NCBI RefSeq assembly: GCF_004959925.1
Contig: NZ_SPUW01000001.1
Location: 310,001-374,000 of the forward strand
Length of the DNA: 64,000 nt
Source of the DNA: Pseudooceanicola onchidii
Lineage (GTDB): Bacteria > Pseudomonadota > Alphaproteobacteria > Rhodobacterales > Rhodobacteraceae
Direction: 5' to 3'
The notes beneath the pieces were generated by a model. That model worked only from the letters and a program-made list of their open reading frames with translations. It made no database searches and was not told where the DNA came from. The position numbers and the translations under genes are program-made. This document shows, piece after piece, positions 44,196 through 51,870 of the stretch (position 1 is its first letter; each line of letters opens with the position of its first letter).

Positions 44196-45239
44196 TCAGA
44201 CGACCCCGGCCACGGCCCCCCAGGCAAATCCGGCCAGCAGCGCGCCGACGACGGCCAGCCCGGCATAGGCCGCAAAAACCCGCGGCTTGACCAGCGCCCA
44301 GACCGCCACCGCCGCCGGAATGCAGGTCACGCCGCCCGCGATGACAAACGACATCGCCGCCCCCGGTGCCATGCCTTGGGCCAGCAGGCCATCGACCAGC
44401 TGAACGGCGGCATAGCCGTTAAGGTAGGCGGGCGCGCCGACGACGGCACCCATGATGACCGGCATCGGGCCCGTGCCACCCAGGATGCCCGCGATCCAGT
44501 CCGCAGGGACATAGGCCAGCATCAGCGACTCGATCAGGTAGGCCAGCACCAGCCATTTCAGCAGGAAAACCGCGTTTTCAAGCACGGCCGCCCGGAAGGT
44601 CTCGCGCCGTTCGGGCATGGTCCAGAAGCGCCACTCGGGCTTGCCTGCAAAGGGTTTCTTGACCCCGCAGCAGCCGCCGACCTGCGGTTTTTCCCGCAGC
44701 GGGTCGGCAAAGATGGGCGATCCCTTGGCCGCCATGGTGACGAACCCGCCGAACAGGCCAAGCGCCACCGCCGCCACCGCCTTGGCCACCGCGAAGTCGA
44801 CGCCAAGCGCCCCGGCGGTGACGATGAACATCGCCGGATCCATCAGCGGCGACGCCAGCCAGAAGGCCATGACCGCCGAAATCGGCGTGCCCACGGCCAG
44901 CAGGGCGGCGATGAAGGGGATCACCTCGCACGAGCAGAAGGGCGACAGCCCGCCCAGCAGCGCCGCCATGACGACCATCTGCACCTCGTTGCCCTCAAAG
45001 GCCTTGGCGATGGTGGTCTCGGCCCCCGTCGCCTTGAGGTATCCGATCGCCAGAACGGCAAAGGCGATGATCGGCAGCGTGTTGCCAAGCGCCCGCGCCG
45101 CGAAGATCAGCGTTTCCGTGAACTGCCCCGTGTCGGCCAACAGCAGAACTGCAAGGATCATCCCGCTCGCCAGCCAGGCCTTGTCGATGCGCCCCCAGCC
45201 GGTCCCGGAGGCCGCGCCGTGCGAATGTGTGTCAGCCAT
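44196..45239 (-). CDS. YraQ/DUF318-family permease (ArsP/SO_0444-like)
   Basis: A 347-residue inner-membrane permease with about eight to ten helices. 'LSPFCSCEVIPF' (C102, C104) followed by SPLMDPAMF is the signature of this family, which includes the ArsP organoarsenical exporter and proposed metal effluxers. A cytoplasmic loop carries an extra Cys pair (GGCCGVKK, C190-C191). The start ATG 45239 has AAGGG 8 bases upstream; it overlaps the arsR end by 8 bases. Co-transcription with an ArsR regulator suggests export of arsenic or a soft metal. Confidence 0.82.
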   Translation of the reverse strand: MADTHSHGAASGTGWGRIDKAWLASGMILAVLLLADTGQFTETLIFAARALGNTLPIIAFAVLAIGYLKATGAETTIAKAFEGNEVQMVVMAALLGGLSPFCSCEVIPFIAALLAVGTPISAVMAFWLASPLMDPAMFIVTAGALGVDFAVAKAVAAVALGLFGGFVTMAAKGSPIFADPLREKPQVGGCCGVKKPFAGKPEWRFWTMPERRETFRAAVLENAVFLLKWLVLAYLIESLMLAYVPADWIAGILGGTGPMPVIMGAVVGAPAYLNGYAAVQLVDGLLAQGMAPGAAMSFVIAGGVTCIPAAVAVWALVKPRVFAAYAGLAVVGALLAGFAWGAVAGVV

Positions 45240-45576
45240 GGTCATGTCCCTTTGTGGAGCAGGTCGCATCCGCGCAGCATTCCTTCAGCAGGAACCCGGC
45301 CAGCGCCTGCAGTTCTTCATAGGCAACGGCCGCGCAGATGATGCTGCGGCCCTGTTTTTCCTGTGTGACCAGGCCCGCTTGGGCGAGGATCTTCATGTGA
45401 TGGGTCAGGGTCGACCCGGTGATCCCCGACCGTTCGCCCAATTGCCCGATGCTCAGCCCCTCGGGCCCCGCGCGCACCAGCGTGCCAAGGACGGTCAGGC
45501 GCTGTTCACTGCCAAGCGCGGCAAAGGTGGATGCGGCGCGTTCAAGCCGCAGGTCACTGTCAGGTGTCATTTTCAT
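45232..45576 (-). CDS. ArsR/SmtB-family metalloregulator
   Basis: A 114-residue winged-helix repressor. The helix-turn-helix is 'GERSGITGSTLTHHMKIL' (about 47-63). Three cysteines near the C-terminus (C100, C101, C106 in KECCADATC) followed by HDHG form a likely metalloid/metal site; a similar C-terminal Cys trio binds As(III) in Acidithiobacillus ArsR. The usual alpha-3 CVC motif is absent. It should repress itself and the overlapping permease gene. The start could be ATG 45576 or 45570. Confidence 0.9.
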   Translation of the reverse strand: MKMTPDSDLRLERAASTFAALGSEQRLTVLGTLVRAGPEGLSIGQLGERSGITGSTLTHHMKILAQAGLVTQEKQGRSIICAAVAYEELQALAGFLLKECCADATCSTKGHDHG

Positions 45577-45640
45577 GATTCTAGAAATATCGAAGGGAAT
45601 GAGGTTCGGCAAGAAATATTTCGACAGTCGTCGAACTATC
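45577..45640 (-). promoter_or_regulatory. Candidate ArsR operator/promoter region
   Basis: AT-rich segment just upstream of arsR and divergent from the UDG gene. It has a perfect inverted repeat TCGAC-AGTC-GTCGA (45621-45634) and two direct copies of AGAAATAT (45583-45590 and 45612-45619), each close to a CGA. This fits the palindromic sites bound by ArsR proteins. Confidence 0.55.
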
Positions 45641-45693
45641 TTGATCGCGCCCCCAGCCTTTACCTTCCGCCGCACCGGTGCATCATCCCCTCG

Positions 45694-46281
45694 ATGTCCG
45701 ACCTGCCGACCCAGATCCGCGCCTGTCGCCTGTGCGCCGACCGTTTTGCCGCGACGGCCACGTGCCATCAGCCGCGCCCGGTCCCGTGGTTCCGCCCTAC
45801 GGCGCGTCTGCTGATCGCCGGCCAGGCCCCGGGCCTGCAGGTCCACGAAAAGGGTCGTCCCTTCGACGATCGATCGGGCGACCGGCTGCGCGACTGGCTG
45901 GGGATCGACCGCGACACCTTCTATGACCTTAACCGCATCGCCGTCGTGCCCATGGCCTTCTGCTTTCCCGGCTACGACGCCAGGGGATCCGACCTGCCGC
46001 CGCCCAAAATCTGCGCCGCCACATGGCATGATCAGGTCTTCGCCAGCCTGCCGCACCTGCGCCTGCGCGTGCTGATCGGGGCCCATGCGCAGCGCTGGCA
46101 CCTGGATGCGCGCCCGCCAATGACCGCCACCGTCCGCGCCTTCCGCGACCATCTGCCGGGGGCGATCCCCTTGCCTCATCCGTCCTGGCGCAATACCGGA
46201 TGGCTGAAGAAGAACCCCTGGTTCGAAACCGACCTGCTGCCCGTGCTGCGCGCCCGCGTGACAGAGGCCCTGGAGGACTGA
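45694..46281 (+). CDS. Uracil-DNA glycosylase family protein
   Basis: A 195-residue member of the UDG superfamily that would excise uracil or related damaged bases. Motif 1 region IAGQAPGLQVHEKGRPFDDRSGDRLRDWL and motif 2 LPHPSWRN are clear; the latter contains the conserved His. N-terminal CRLC resembles the Fe-S cysteines of family 4/5 enzymes, but the complete four-cysteine set is not obvious. ATG 45694 is chosen at the start of homology. Seven bases separate it from the SseB-type gene. Confidence 0.85.
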   Translation: MSDLPTQIRACRLCADRFAATATCHQPRPVPWFRPTARLLIAGQAPGLQVHEKGRPFDDRSGDRLRDWLGIDRDTFYDLNRIAVVPMAFCFPGYDARGSDLPPPKICAATWHDQVFASLPHLRLRVLIGAHAQRWHLDARPPMTATVRAFRDHLPGAIPLPHPSWRNTGWLKKNPWFETDLLPVLRARVTEALED

Positions 46282-46287
46282 CGCCGC

Positions 46288-47076
46288 ATGACCGAGACCG
46301 CACTCGACACCGCCCACGCCGCGATGGAGGCCGCGCCCGACGACGACACCGCCCGCCTGCGGTTCTACGAACGCCTGGCCGACAGCGAACTGTTCCTGAT
46401 GCTGAAGGAAGAGCCGCGCGACGACCAGATCTCGCCCGGCCTGTTTGAGCTGCCCGAGGCCACATTCGTGCTGGTCTTCGACCGCGAGGAACGGCTTTCG
46501 GCCTTCGCCAACCGGGCCGTTCCCTACGTCGCCCTGTCGGGGCGGGCGATCGCCGGGATGCTGGCGGGGCAGGGGATCGGGCTGGGCCTGAACCTCGACG
46601 TCGCGCCCTCGGCCATCCTGATCCCGCCGCAGGCCGTCGACTGGCTGGCCGCCACCCTGTCCGAGGCCCCCGCCGAGGTCGAGGAACGCATCGCCGAGTT
46701 CTCGCGCCCCATGGGCCTGCCCGAGGTGCTGCTGTCGGCGCTGGATCAGAAGCTTGCCATGGCCACGGGGCTGGCGAAGACCGCATACCTTGTGGGCACG
46801 ACCTCCGAGTCCGGCACCAAGGGCCACCTGCTGGCTTTCATCGGCGCGAAAGACGGCGCCGAGGCCCCGCTCGCCAAGGCGGCGGGCGAGGCGCTGACCT
46901 TCTCGGGGCTTGATGCGGGCGTGCTGGACGTGGGATTCTTTGCGGCTCACGACAGCGCTGCTGCGGCGCTTGCCCGGCACGGATTGCGGTTTGATCTGCC
47001 CCAACCGGAAGAGCCGACCCGGGTCGAACGGATCGCGCCCGGCAGCGACCCCGACAAGCCGCCGATCCTGCGGTGA
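46288..47076 (+). CDS. SseB family protein
   Basis: A 262-residue protein with an SseB N-terminal domain (about 10-120: RFYERLADSELFLML, 'FVLVFDREERLSAFA') and a C-terminal SseB-type domain (about 135-230). The family's biochemical role is poorly known; in E. coli SseB affects serine sensitivity. It follows the UDG gene closely and probably shares its transcript; a repeat copy follows the stop. Confidence 0.82.
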   Translation: MTETALDTAHAAMEAAPDDDTARLRFYERLADSELFLMLKEEPRDDQISPGLFELPEATFVLVFDREERLSAFANRAVPYVALSGRAIAGMLAGQGIGLGLNLDVAPSAILIPPQAVDWLAATLSEAPAEVEERIAEFSRPMGLPEVLLSALDQKLAMATGLAKTAYLVGTTSESGTKGHLLAFIGAKDGAEAPLAKAAGEALTFSGLDAGVLDVGFFAAHDSAAAALARHGLRFDLPQPEEPTRVERIAPGSDPDKPPILR

Positions 47077-47078
47077 GG

Positions 47079-47147
47079 GGGAGAGGGGCGCTGCCCCTCG
47101 TCGCCTGCGGCGCCTCACCCCGGGATATTGGACCAGGGGAAGGCAGG
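47079..47147. repeat. Dispersed palindromic repeat, partial copy 5
   Basis: Contains GAGGGGCGCTGCCCCTC, GTCGCCTGCGGCG and then CACCCCGGGATATTGGACCAGGGGAAGG, i.e. the left arm of the family. The right arm is missing. It lies between the SseB-type and YmdB-type genes. Confidence 0.6.
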
Positions 47148-47205
47148 GCCGGGGCACCGCAACCAAACCCTTGCCCTTTTGCGCGCCGCCACTTACCCAA
47201 TCGCC

Positions 47206-48027
47206 ATGAGATTGCTTTTCCTTGGCGACATCGTCGGCCGCAGTGGCCGCACGGCCGTAACCGAAACCCTGCCCAGGCTGCGCGCGGCCTGGAAGCTCGA
47301 CTTCGTCGTGGTCAATGGCGAGAACGCGACCAATGGCGCGGGGCTGTCTTCCGATCACGCCAAGGCACTGCTGGCGGCGGGCGTCGATGTGCTGACGCTT
47401 GGCGATCATGCCTTCGATCAGAAGGACATGATGTCCTTCATCGACCAGGAACCGCGCATCATCCGCCCGATCAACTATGCCCGGTCCGCCCCCGGCCGCG
47501 GGTTTCGCGTGTTCGACGCGCCGGGTGGCCGCAAGGTGCTGGTGGCGCAGGTGCTGGGGCAGGTCTTCATGTCGCGCCCCTATGACGATCCGTTCTCGGC
47601 CATCGAGACGGTCCTGAAATCCCATCCGCCCGGCGGGATGGTGCAGGCCTCGATCATCGATGTGCATTGCGAGGCGACGTCCGAGAAGATGGCCATGGGG
47701 CACTGGTGCGACGGCAAGGCCTCTCTGGTCGTGGGCACGCACACCCATGTCGCCACGGCGGACGCGCAGATCCTGCCCGGCGGCACGGCGCATATGTCGG
47801 ATGCGGGGATGTGCGGCGATTACAATTCGGTCATCGGGATGGACAAGGGCGAACCCCTGCGTCGCTTCGTGACCGGCATGTCCAAGGGCCGCTTCCAGCC
47901 GGCCGAGGGCGAGGCGACCCTGTCGGGCATCTATGTCGAAACCGACGATCGCACCGGGCTGGCCAAGCGGGTCGAGATGGTGCGCCACGGCGGGCGGCTG
48001 TCGCAGTCCGGTCCCGGCCCGGTCTGA
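47206..48027 (+). CDS. YmdB-type metallophosphoesterase (TIGR00282 family)
   Basis: A 273-residue calcineurin-like phosphoesterase related to B. subtilis YmdB, a cyclic-nucleotide phosphodiesterase. Motifs: FLGDIVGRSGR (first metal Asp), VVNGENATNG, TLGDHAFD, IDVHCEATSEK and VGTHTHVATAD. ATG 47206 begins the family (MRLLFLGDIVG). It is followed 4 bases later by the DMT transporter gene. Confidence 0.92.
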   Translation: MRLLFLGDIVGRSGRTAVTETLPRLRAAWKLDFVVVNGENATNGAGLSSDHAKALLAAGVDVLTLGDHAFDQKDMMSFIDQEPRIIRPINYARSAPGRGFRVFDAPGGRKVLVAQVLGQVFMSRPYDDPFSAIETVLKSHPPGGMVQASIIDVHCEATSEKMAMGHWCDGKASLVVGTHTHVATADAQILPGGTAHMSDAGMCGDYNSVIGMDKGEPLRRFVTGMSKGRFQPAEGEATLSGIYVETDDRTGLAKRVEMVRHGGRLSQSGPGPV

Positions 48028-48031
48028 GCCG

Positions 48032-48949
48032 ATGTCCCGGGTCGCCCTGGCGCTGGCGCTGCTGGTGATCGGCGCGGGCTGGGCGCTGACCGTGCCGCTG
48101 GCCAAGATCGCCGTCTCGACCGGCTACCAGCCGCTTGGCCTGATCTTCTGGCAGACCACGATCGGCGTGGCGATCCTGGGCCTGATCCTGCTGGTCACCG
48201 GCGCGCGGTTCCGGCCGACCCGCGCGCAATGGGCCATCGCGCTGATGATCGCGCTGACCGGGACGATCCTGCCCAATGCCTTTTCCTACCGCGCTGCCGT
48301 GCACCTGCCCGCCGGGGTCATCGCGCTTTTGCTGTCGCTGGTGCCGATGATGGCCTTCCCGATGGCGCTGGCGCTTGGCACCGACCGGACGTCGCCGCGC
48401 AGGCTGGTGGGTCTCGCGCTAGGGCTTGGCGCCACCCTGCTGATCGTCCTGCCCGAGGCCAGCCTGCCCGACCGCGCCATGCTGGTCTTCGTGCCGCTGG
48501 CACTGGTGGCCCCGGCCTTCTATGCGCTCGAGGGCAACCTGGTCGCCCGCTTCGGCACCGCCGGCATGGATGCGGTGCAGACGTTGTGCCTGGCCTCCGT
48601 GCTGGGGGCGCTGATTGCCGCGCCGCTGGCCGTGGCGACCGGGCAGTTCATCATCCCCCGCAGCTTCGGCGCGCCCGAGGCCGCGCTGGCCGGGTCGGCC
48701 GCGATCCATGCGCTGGTCTATTCCGGCTATGTCTGGATGGTCGGTCGCGCCGGTCCGGTCTTTGCGGTGCAGGTCAGCTACCTGGTCACGATTTTCGGCA
48801 TGGTCTGGTCCATGGCGCTTCTGGGCGAACGGTTTTCGCCCGGCCTTTGGGCATCCCTGGCGCTGATGCTGGCCGGGATGGCGCTTGTCCAGCCCCGCGC
48901 GCGGGATGAGACAACACCGCCCTTGCCGGGACCGCCCCCGGACGCCTAG
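48032..48949 (+). CDS. DMT-superfamily (EamA) transporter
   Basis: A 305-residue inner-membrane protein with ten predicted helices in two EamA repeats (first from residue 1, second from about 155). Segments such as LALALLVIGAGWALTVPLAKI and 'LNYVSYLVTIFGMVWSMALLGE'-like sequence near 250-275 fit exporters of small metabolites. Substrate unknown. Probably co-transcribed with the phosphoesterase gene and possibly the SLC13 gene 44 bases on. Confidence 0.86.
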   Translation: MSRVALALALLVIGAGWALTVPLAKIAVSTGYQPLGLIFWQTTIGVAILGLILLVTGARFRPTRAQWAIALMIALTGTILPNAFSYRAAVHLPAGVIALLLSLVPMMAFPMALALGTDRTSPRRLVGLALGLGATLLIVLPEASLPDRAMLVFVPLALVAPAFYALEGNLVARFGTAGMDAVQTLCLASVLGALIAAPLAVATGQFIIPRSFGAPEAALAGSAAIHALVYSGYVWMVGRAGPVFAVQVSYLVTIFGMVWSMALLGERFSPGLWASLALMLAGMALVQPRARDETTPPLPGPPPDA

Positions 48950-48993
48950 ATAGGGTCCGGCGTGGCCAATCGGCCCACCCGGGACAGGAGCTC

Positions 48994-50775
48994 ATGGTGA
49001 TCGAATTACTCGGCGTGTCGCAGACCGGAACCGCGGTTCTGACCCTGGTCGTGGTCGGACTGATGTTCATCCTCTTCCTGCGAGAATCCTACCCGACCGA
49101 GGTCGTCGCGATCGGCGGTGTCGCATTGCTTCTGGTGCTGGGCATCCTGCCCTATGACGAGGCCCTGCCGGTCCTGGCCAACCCCGCCCCCTGGACCATC
49201 GCGGGGATGTTCCTGGTGATGGGGGCGCTGGTGCGGACCGGGGCGCTAGATGCCTTTACCCAGATGGCCACGCGTCGCACCGACAGGCCCCGGGTGGCCA
49301 TCGCCGCGCTGATGGTCTTCGTGCTGATCGCCTCGGCCATCGTGGCCAACACGCCCGTGGTGGTCGTGATGATCCCGGTCTTCGTGCAGCTGGCCCGCAA
49401 GCTCGGCATCAATGCCTCGCGGCTGCTGATCCCGCTGTCCTACGCGGCGATCATGGGCGGCACGCTGACCCTGATCGGCACCTCGACCAACCTGCTGGTG
49501 GATGGTGTCGCCTCGGCCCGGGGGCTCGAGCCGTTCTCGATCTTCGAGGTCACGCCGATCGGTCTCGTCGTCGTCCTTTACGGCATGACGTACCTTTATG
49601 TCGTCGGACGCTGGCTGCTGCCCGATCGCGACAGCATGGCCGACATGCTGTCGGACCGGTCCCGGATGAAGTTCTTCACCGAGGCCGTCATCCCCCCCGA
49701 ATCCAACCTCGTCGGACGCGAGGTCCTGTCGGTGCAGCTGTTCAAGCGTGAAGGCGTCCGGCTGATCGACGTGGTGCGCGGGGACGTGTCTCTGCGGCGC
49801 AACCTGAAGGACGTGGTGCTGCAGGTCGGCGACATCGTGGTGCTGCGCAGCCAGATCACCGAACTGCTGTCGCTGCAGGCCACCAAGAGCCTCAAGCGGG
49901 TCGACCAGATCTCGGCCGTGGAGACCTCAACCGTCGAGGCGCTGATCACCCCCGGGTGCCGTCTGGTCGGTCGCCAGCTGGGCGCCATGCGCCTGCGCCG
50001 CCGTTACGGTGTCTACGTGCTGGCGGTGCATCGCCGGAACCAGAACATCGGTCGCCAGCTGGACGAAACGGTCGTCCGGGTCGGCGACACGCTGCTGCTG
50101 GAAGGCGCGCCCGAAGACATCCGCCGCCTGGCGTCCGAGATGGAGATGGTCGACGTCACCCAGCCCACGGCCCGCGCGTTCCGCCGTGGCCATGCCCCGA
50201 TCGCCATCGCCTCTCTGATCGGCATCGTGGCGTTGGCGGGTCTCGGCATCGCGCCGATCTTCCTGATGACGATCCTGGCCGTCGCGGTCGTCCTGCTGAC
50301 CCGATGCATCGACGCGGACGAAGCCTTTTCCTTTGTCGAAGGCCGCCTGCTGGCCATGATCTTTGCCATGCTGGCCGTGGGGGCGGCACTGGAACATTCC
50401 GGCGCAGTCGAGCTGATCGTGAACGCCATCGCCCCCGCGCTGACCGGGCTGCCACCCTTCTTCATCGTCTGGGCGATCTATCTGCTGACCTCGATCCTGA
50501 CCGAACTGGTGTCGAACAACGCCGTCGCCGTGGTGGTCACGCCGATCGCCATCGGGCTGGCCCAGGTGGCTGGCATTGATGCGCGGCCGCTGGTGGTCGC
50601 GGTGATGGTTGCGGCCTCGGCCAGCTTTGCCACGCCGATCGGGTATCAGACCAACATGATGGTCTACGGCCCCGGCGGCTATCGCTTCACCGACTTCATG
50701 AAGATCGGCATCCCCCTGAACCTCAGCATGGGGCTGCTCGTCTCGGCCGTGATCCCGCTGATCTGGCCGCTGTGA
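48994..50775 (+). CDS. SLC13-family permease with two RCK_C (TrkA-C) domains, copy A
   Basis: A 593-residue anion/citrate-type permease: membrane domain halves at about 1-205 and 400-593, with two regulatory TrkA-C domains between (EAVIPPESNLVGREV at 220-300; STVEALITPGCRLVGRQLG at 305-390). Motifs TSTNLLVDG and the repeat VSNNAVAVVVTPIA are the substrate/cation-binding hairpins of the DASS family. ACAGGAG precedes ATG 48994. A paralogue (51871-53643) lies beyond yebC. Confidence 0.88.
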   Translation: MVIELLGVSQTGTAVLTLVVVGLMFILFLRESYPTEVVAIGGVALLLVLGILPYDEALPVLANPAPWTIAGMFLVMGALVRTGALDAFTQMATRRTDRPRVAIAALMVFVLIASAIVANTPVVVVMIPVFVQLARKLGINASRLLIPLSYAAIMGGTLTLIGTSTNLLVDGVASARGLEPFSIFEVTPIGLVVVLYGMTYLYVVGRWLLPDRDSMADMLSDRSRMKFFTEAVIPPESNLVGREVLSVQLFKREGVRLIDVVRGDVSLRRNLKDVVLQVGDIVVLRSQITELLSLQATKSLKRVDQISAVETSTVEALITPGCRLVGRQLGAMRLRRRYGVYVLAVHRRNQNIGRQLDETVVRVGDTLLLEGAPEDIRRLASEMEMVDVTQPTARAFRRGHAPIAIASLIGIVALAGLGIAPIFLMTILAVAVVLLTRCIDADEAFSFVEGRLLAMIFAMLAVGAALEHSGAVELIVNAIAPALTGLPPFFIVWAIYLLTSILTELVSNNAVAVVVTPIAIGLAQVAGIDARPLVVAVMVAASASFATPIGYQTNMMVYGPGGYRFTDFMKIGIPLNLSMGLLVSAVIPLIWPL

Positions 50776-50787
50776 TCCCGGCACAGG

Positions 50788-50919
50788 CTGGAGGGCGCTG
50801 CCCTCCAGACCTCCCGAGGTATTTTGAACCAGAAGAAGGGGCGGGCGCCCGTCTTCTTCTGGTCGAAAATACCTCGGGGGAGGCGGCCGCAGGCCGACGG
50901 GGGCAGCGCCCCCACCAGG
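50788..50919. repeat. Dispersed palindromic repeat, copy 6 (best-preserved inverted repeat)
   Basis: Left arm CCTCCCGAGGTATTTTGAACCAGAAGAAG and right arm CTTCTTCTGGTCGAAAATACCTCGGGGGAGG are nearly perfect inverted copies around GGGCGGGCGCCCG. Each side also has a GC hairpin (GGAGGGCGCTGCCCTCC; GGGGGCAGCGCCCCC). It lies between convergent genes. Confidence 0.85.
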
Positions 50920-50932
50920 GATCAAAAACAAG

Positions 50933-50958
50933 AACGCCGGGCAGGGGCCCGGCGTTTT
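50933..50958. terminator. Bidirectional intrinsic terminator downstream of yebC
   Basis: Perfect 10-base stem AACGCCGGGC / GCCCGGCGTT with a 4-base loop (AGGG), followed by TTTT on the plus strand and CTTGTTTTT on the minus strand. It lies 25 bases after the yebC stop and closes yebC. Confidence 0.85.
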
Positions 50959-50982
50959 CAAGTCATTGCGAATTGGCGGGCC

Positions 50983-51723
50983 TTACAGCTGCGCCATGAC
51001 CTCGTCCGAGGCCTCAAAATTCGTGGTGACCCGCTGCACGTCGTCGTCGTCTTCCAGCGCATCCACCAGCTTCATCAGCTTCTGCATGCCCTCAAGGTCC
51101 AGCTCGGTGGTGGTGGTCGGCTTCCACACCAGCTTGGTCGATTCAGATTCGCCCAGCTCAGCCTCGAGCGCGCTGGCCACGTCGTTCAGGTCCGAGTCGG
51201 CGCAATAGATGTAGTGCCCCTCGTCCGAGCTTTCGACATCCTCGGCGCCCGCTTCGATCGCCGCCATCATCACCGTGTCCGCATCACCCGCGTCGGCGCC
51301 GTAGGACACTTCGCCCTTGCGGTCGAACATGAAACCGACCGACCCGGTTTCGCCCAGGTTGCCACCGTTCTTGGTGAAGGTCGAGCGGACGTTGGACGCG
51401 GTGCGGTTGCGGTTGTCGGTCATCGCCTCGACGATCACCGCCACGCCGTTCGGGCCATAGCCCTCATAGCGGATCTCTTCGTAGTCGTCGCCTTCACCGG
51501 CCTGCGATTTCTTGATCGCGCGGTCGATCACGTCCTTGGGGACGGAATTCGACTTGGCTTCCTTCACCGCCAGCCGCAGCCGGGGGTTCTTGTCGGGATC
51601 GGGGTCGCCCATCTTGGCGGCGACGGTGATCTCTTTCGAGAGCTTGGAAAACAGTTTCGACCGGGCGGCGTCCTGACGCCCCTTGCGGTGCTGGATGTTC
51701 GCCCATTTTGAATGGCCGGCCAT
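50983..51723 (-). CDS. yebC: YebC/PmpR-family regulator or translation factor
   Basis: A 246-residue conserved protein starting [20 protein letters not shown], the universal YebC signature. The family was described as transcriptional regulators, and more recently as helping ribosomes through proline stretches. Acidic surface in the C-terminal domain ([25 protein letters not shown]) is normal. It stands between two SLC13 permease genes but on the other strand and has its own terminator, so it is a separate unit. Confidence 0.96.
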   Translation of the reverse strand: MAGHSKWANIQHRKGRQDAARSKLFSKLSKEITVAAKMGDPDPDKNPRLRLAVKEAKSNSVPKDVIDRAIKKSQAGEGDDYEEIRYEGYGPNGVAVIVEAMTDNRNRTASNVRSTFTKNGGNLGETGSVGFMFDRKGEVSYGADAGDADTVMMAAIEAGAEDVESSDEGHYIYCADSDLNDVASALEAELGESESTKLVWKPTTTTELDLEGMQKLMKLVDALEDDDDVQRVTTNFEASDEVMAQL

Positions 51724-51870
51724 GGTGTTCCCTTCATTTGCCCGGAAATTGGTCCGCTGCTCTATAATTCATGGGCCCGGGGGCAGGCAAGCGGATAGCT
51801 GAGCCATGGGGGTGGGCGGGCCGCGAAGGTTTCCCCTGTTCGCCGCCCCGATCCGCGTTACCTTCGCGCC

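Noticed and set aside
45577-48105. Upstream extension of the arsR frame to nearly 960 codons
   Set aside because: Only the last 114 codons match a protein family; the rest is antisense to the UDG, SseB and YmdB-type genes.
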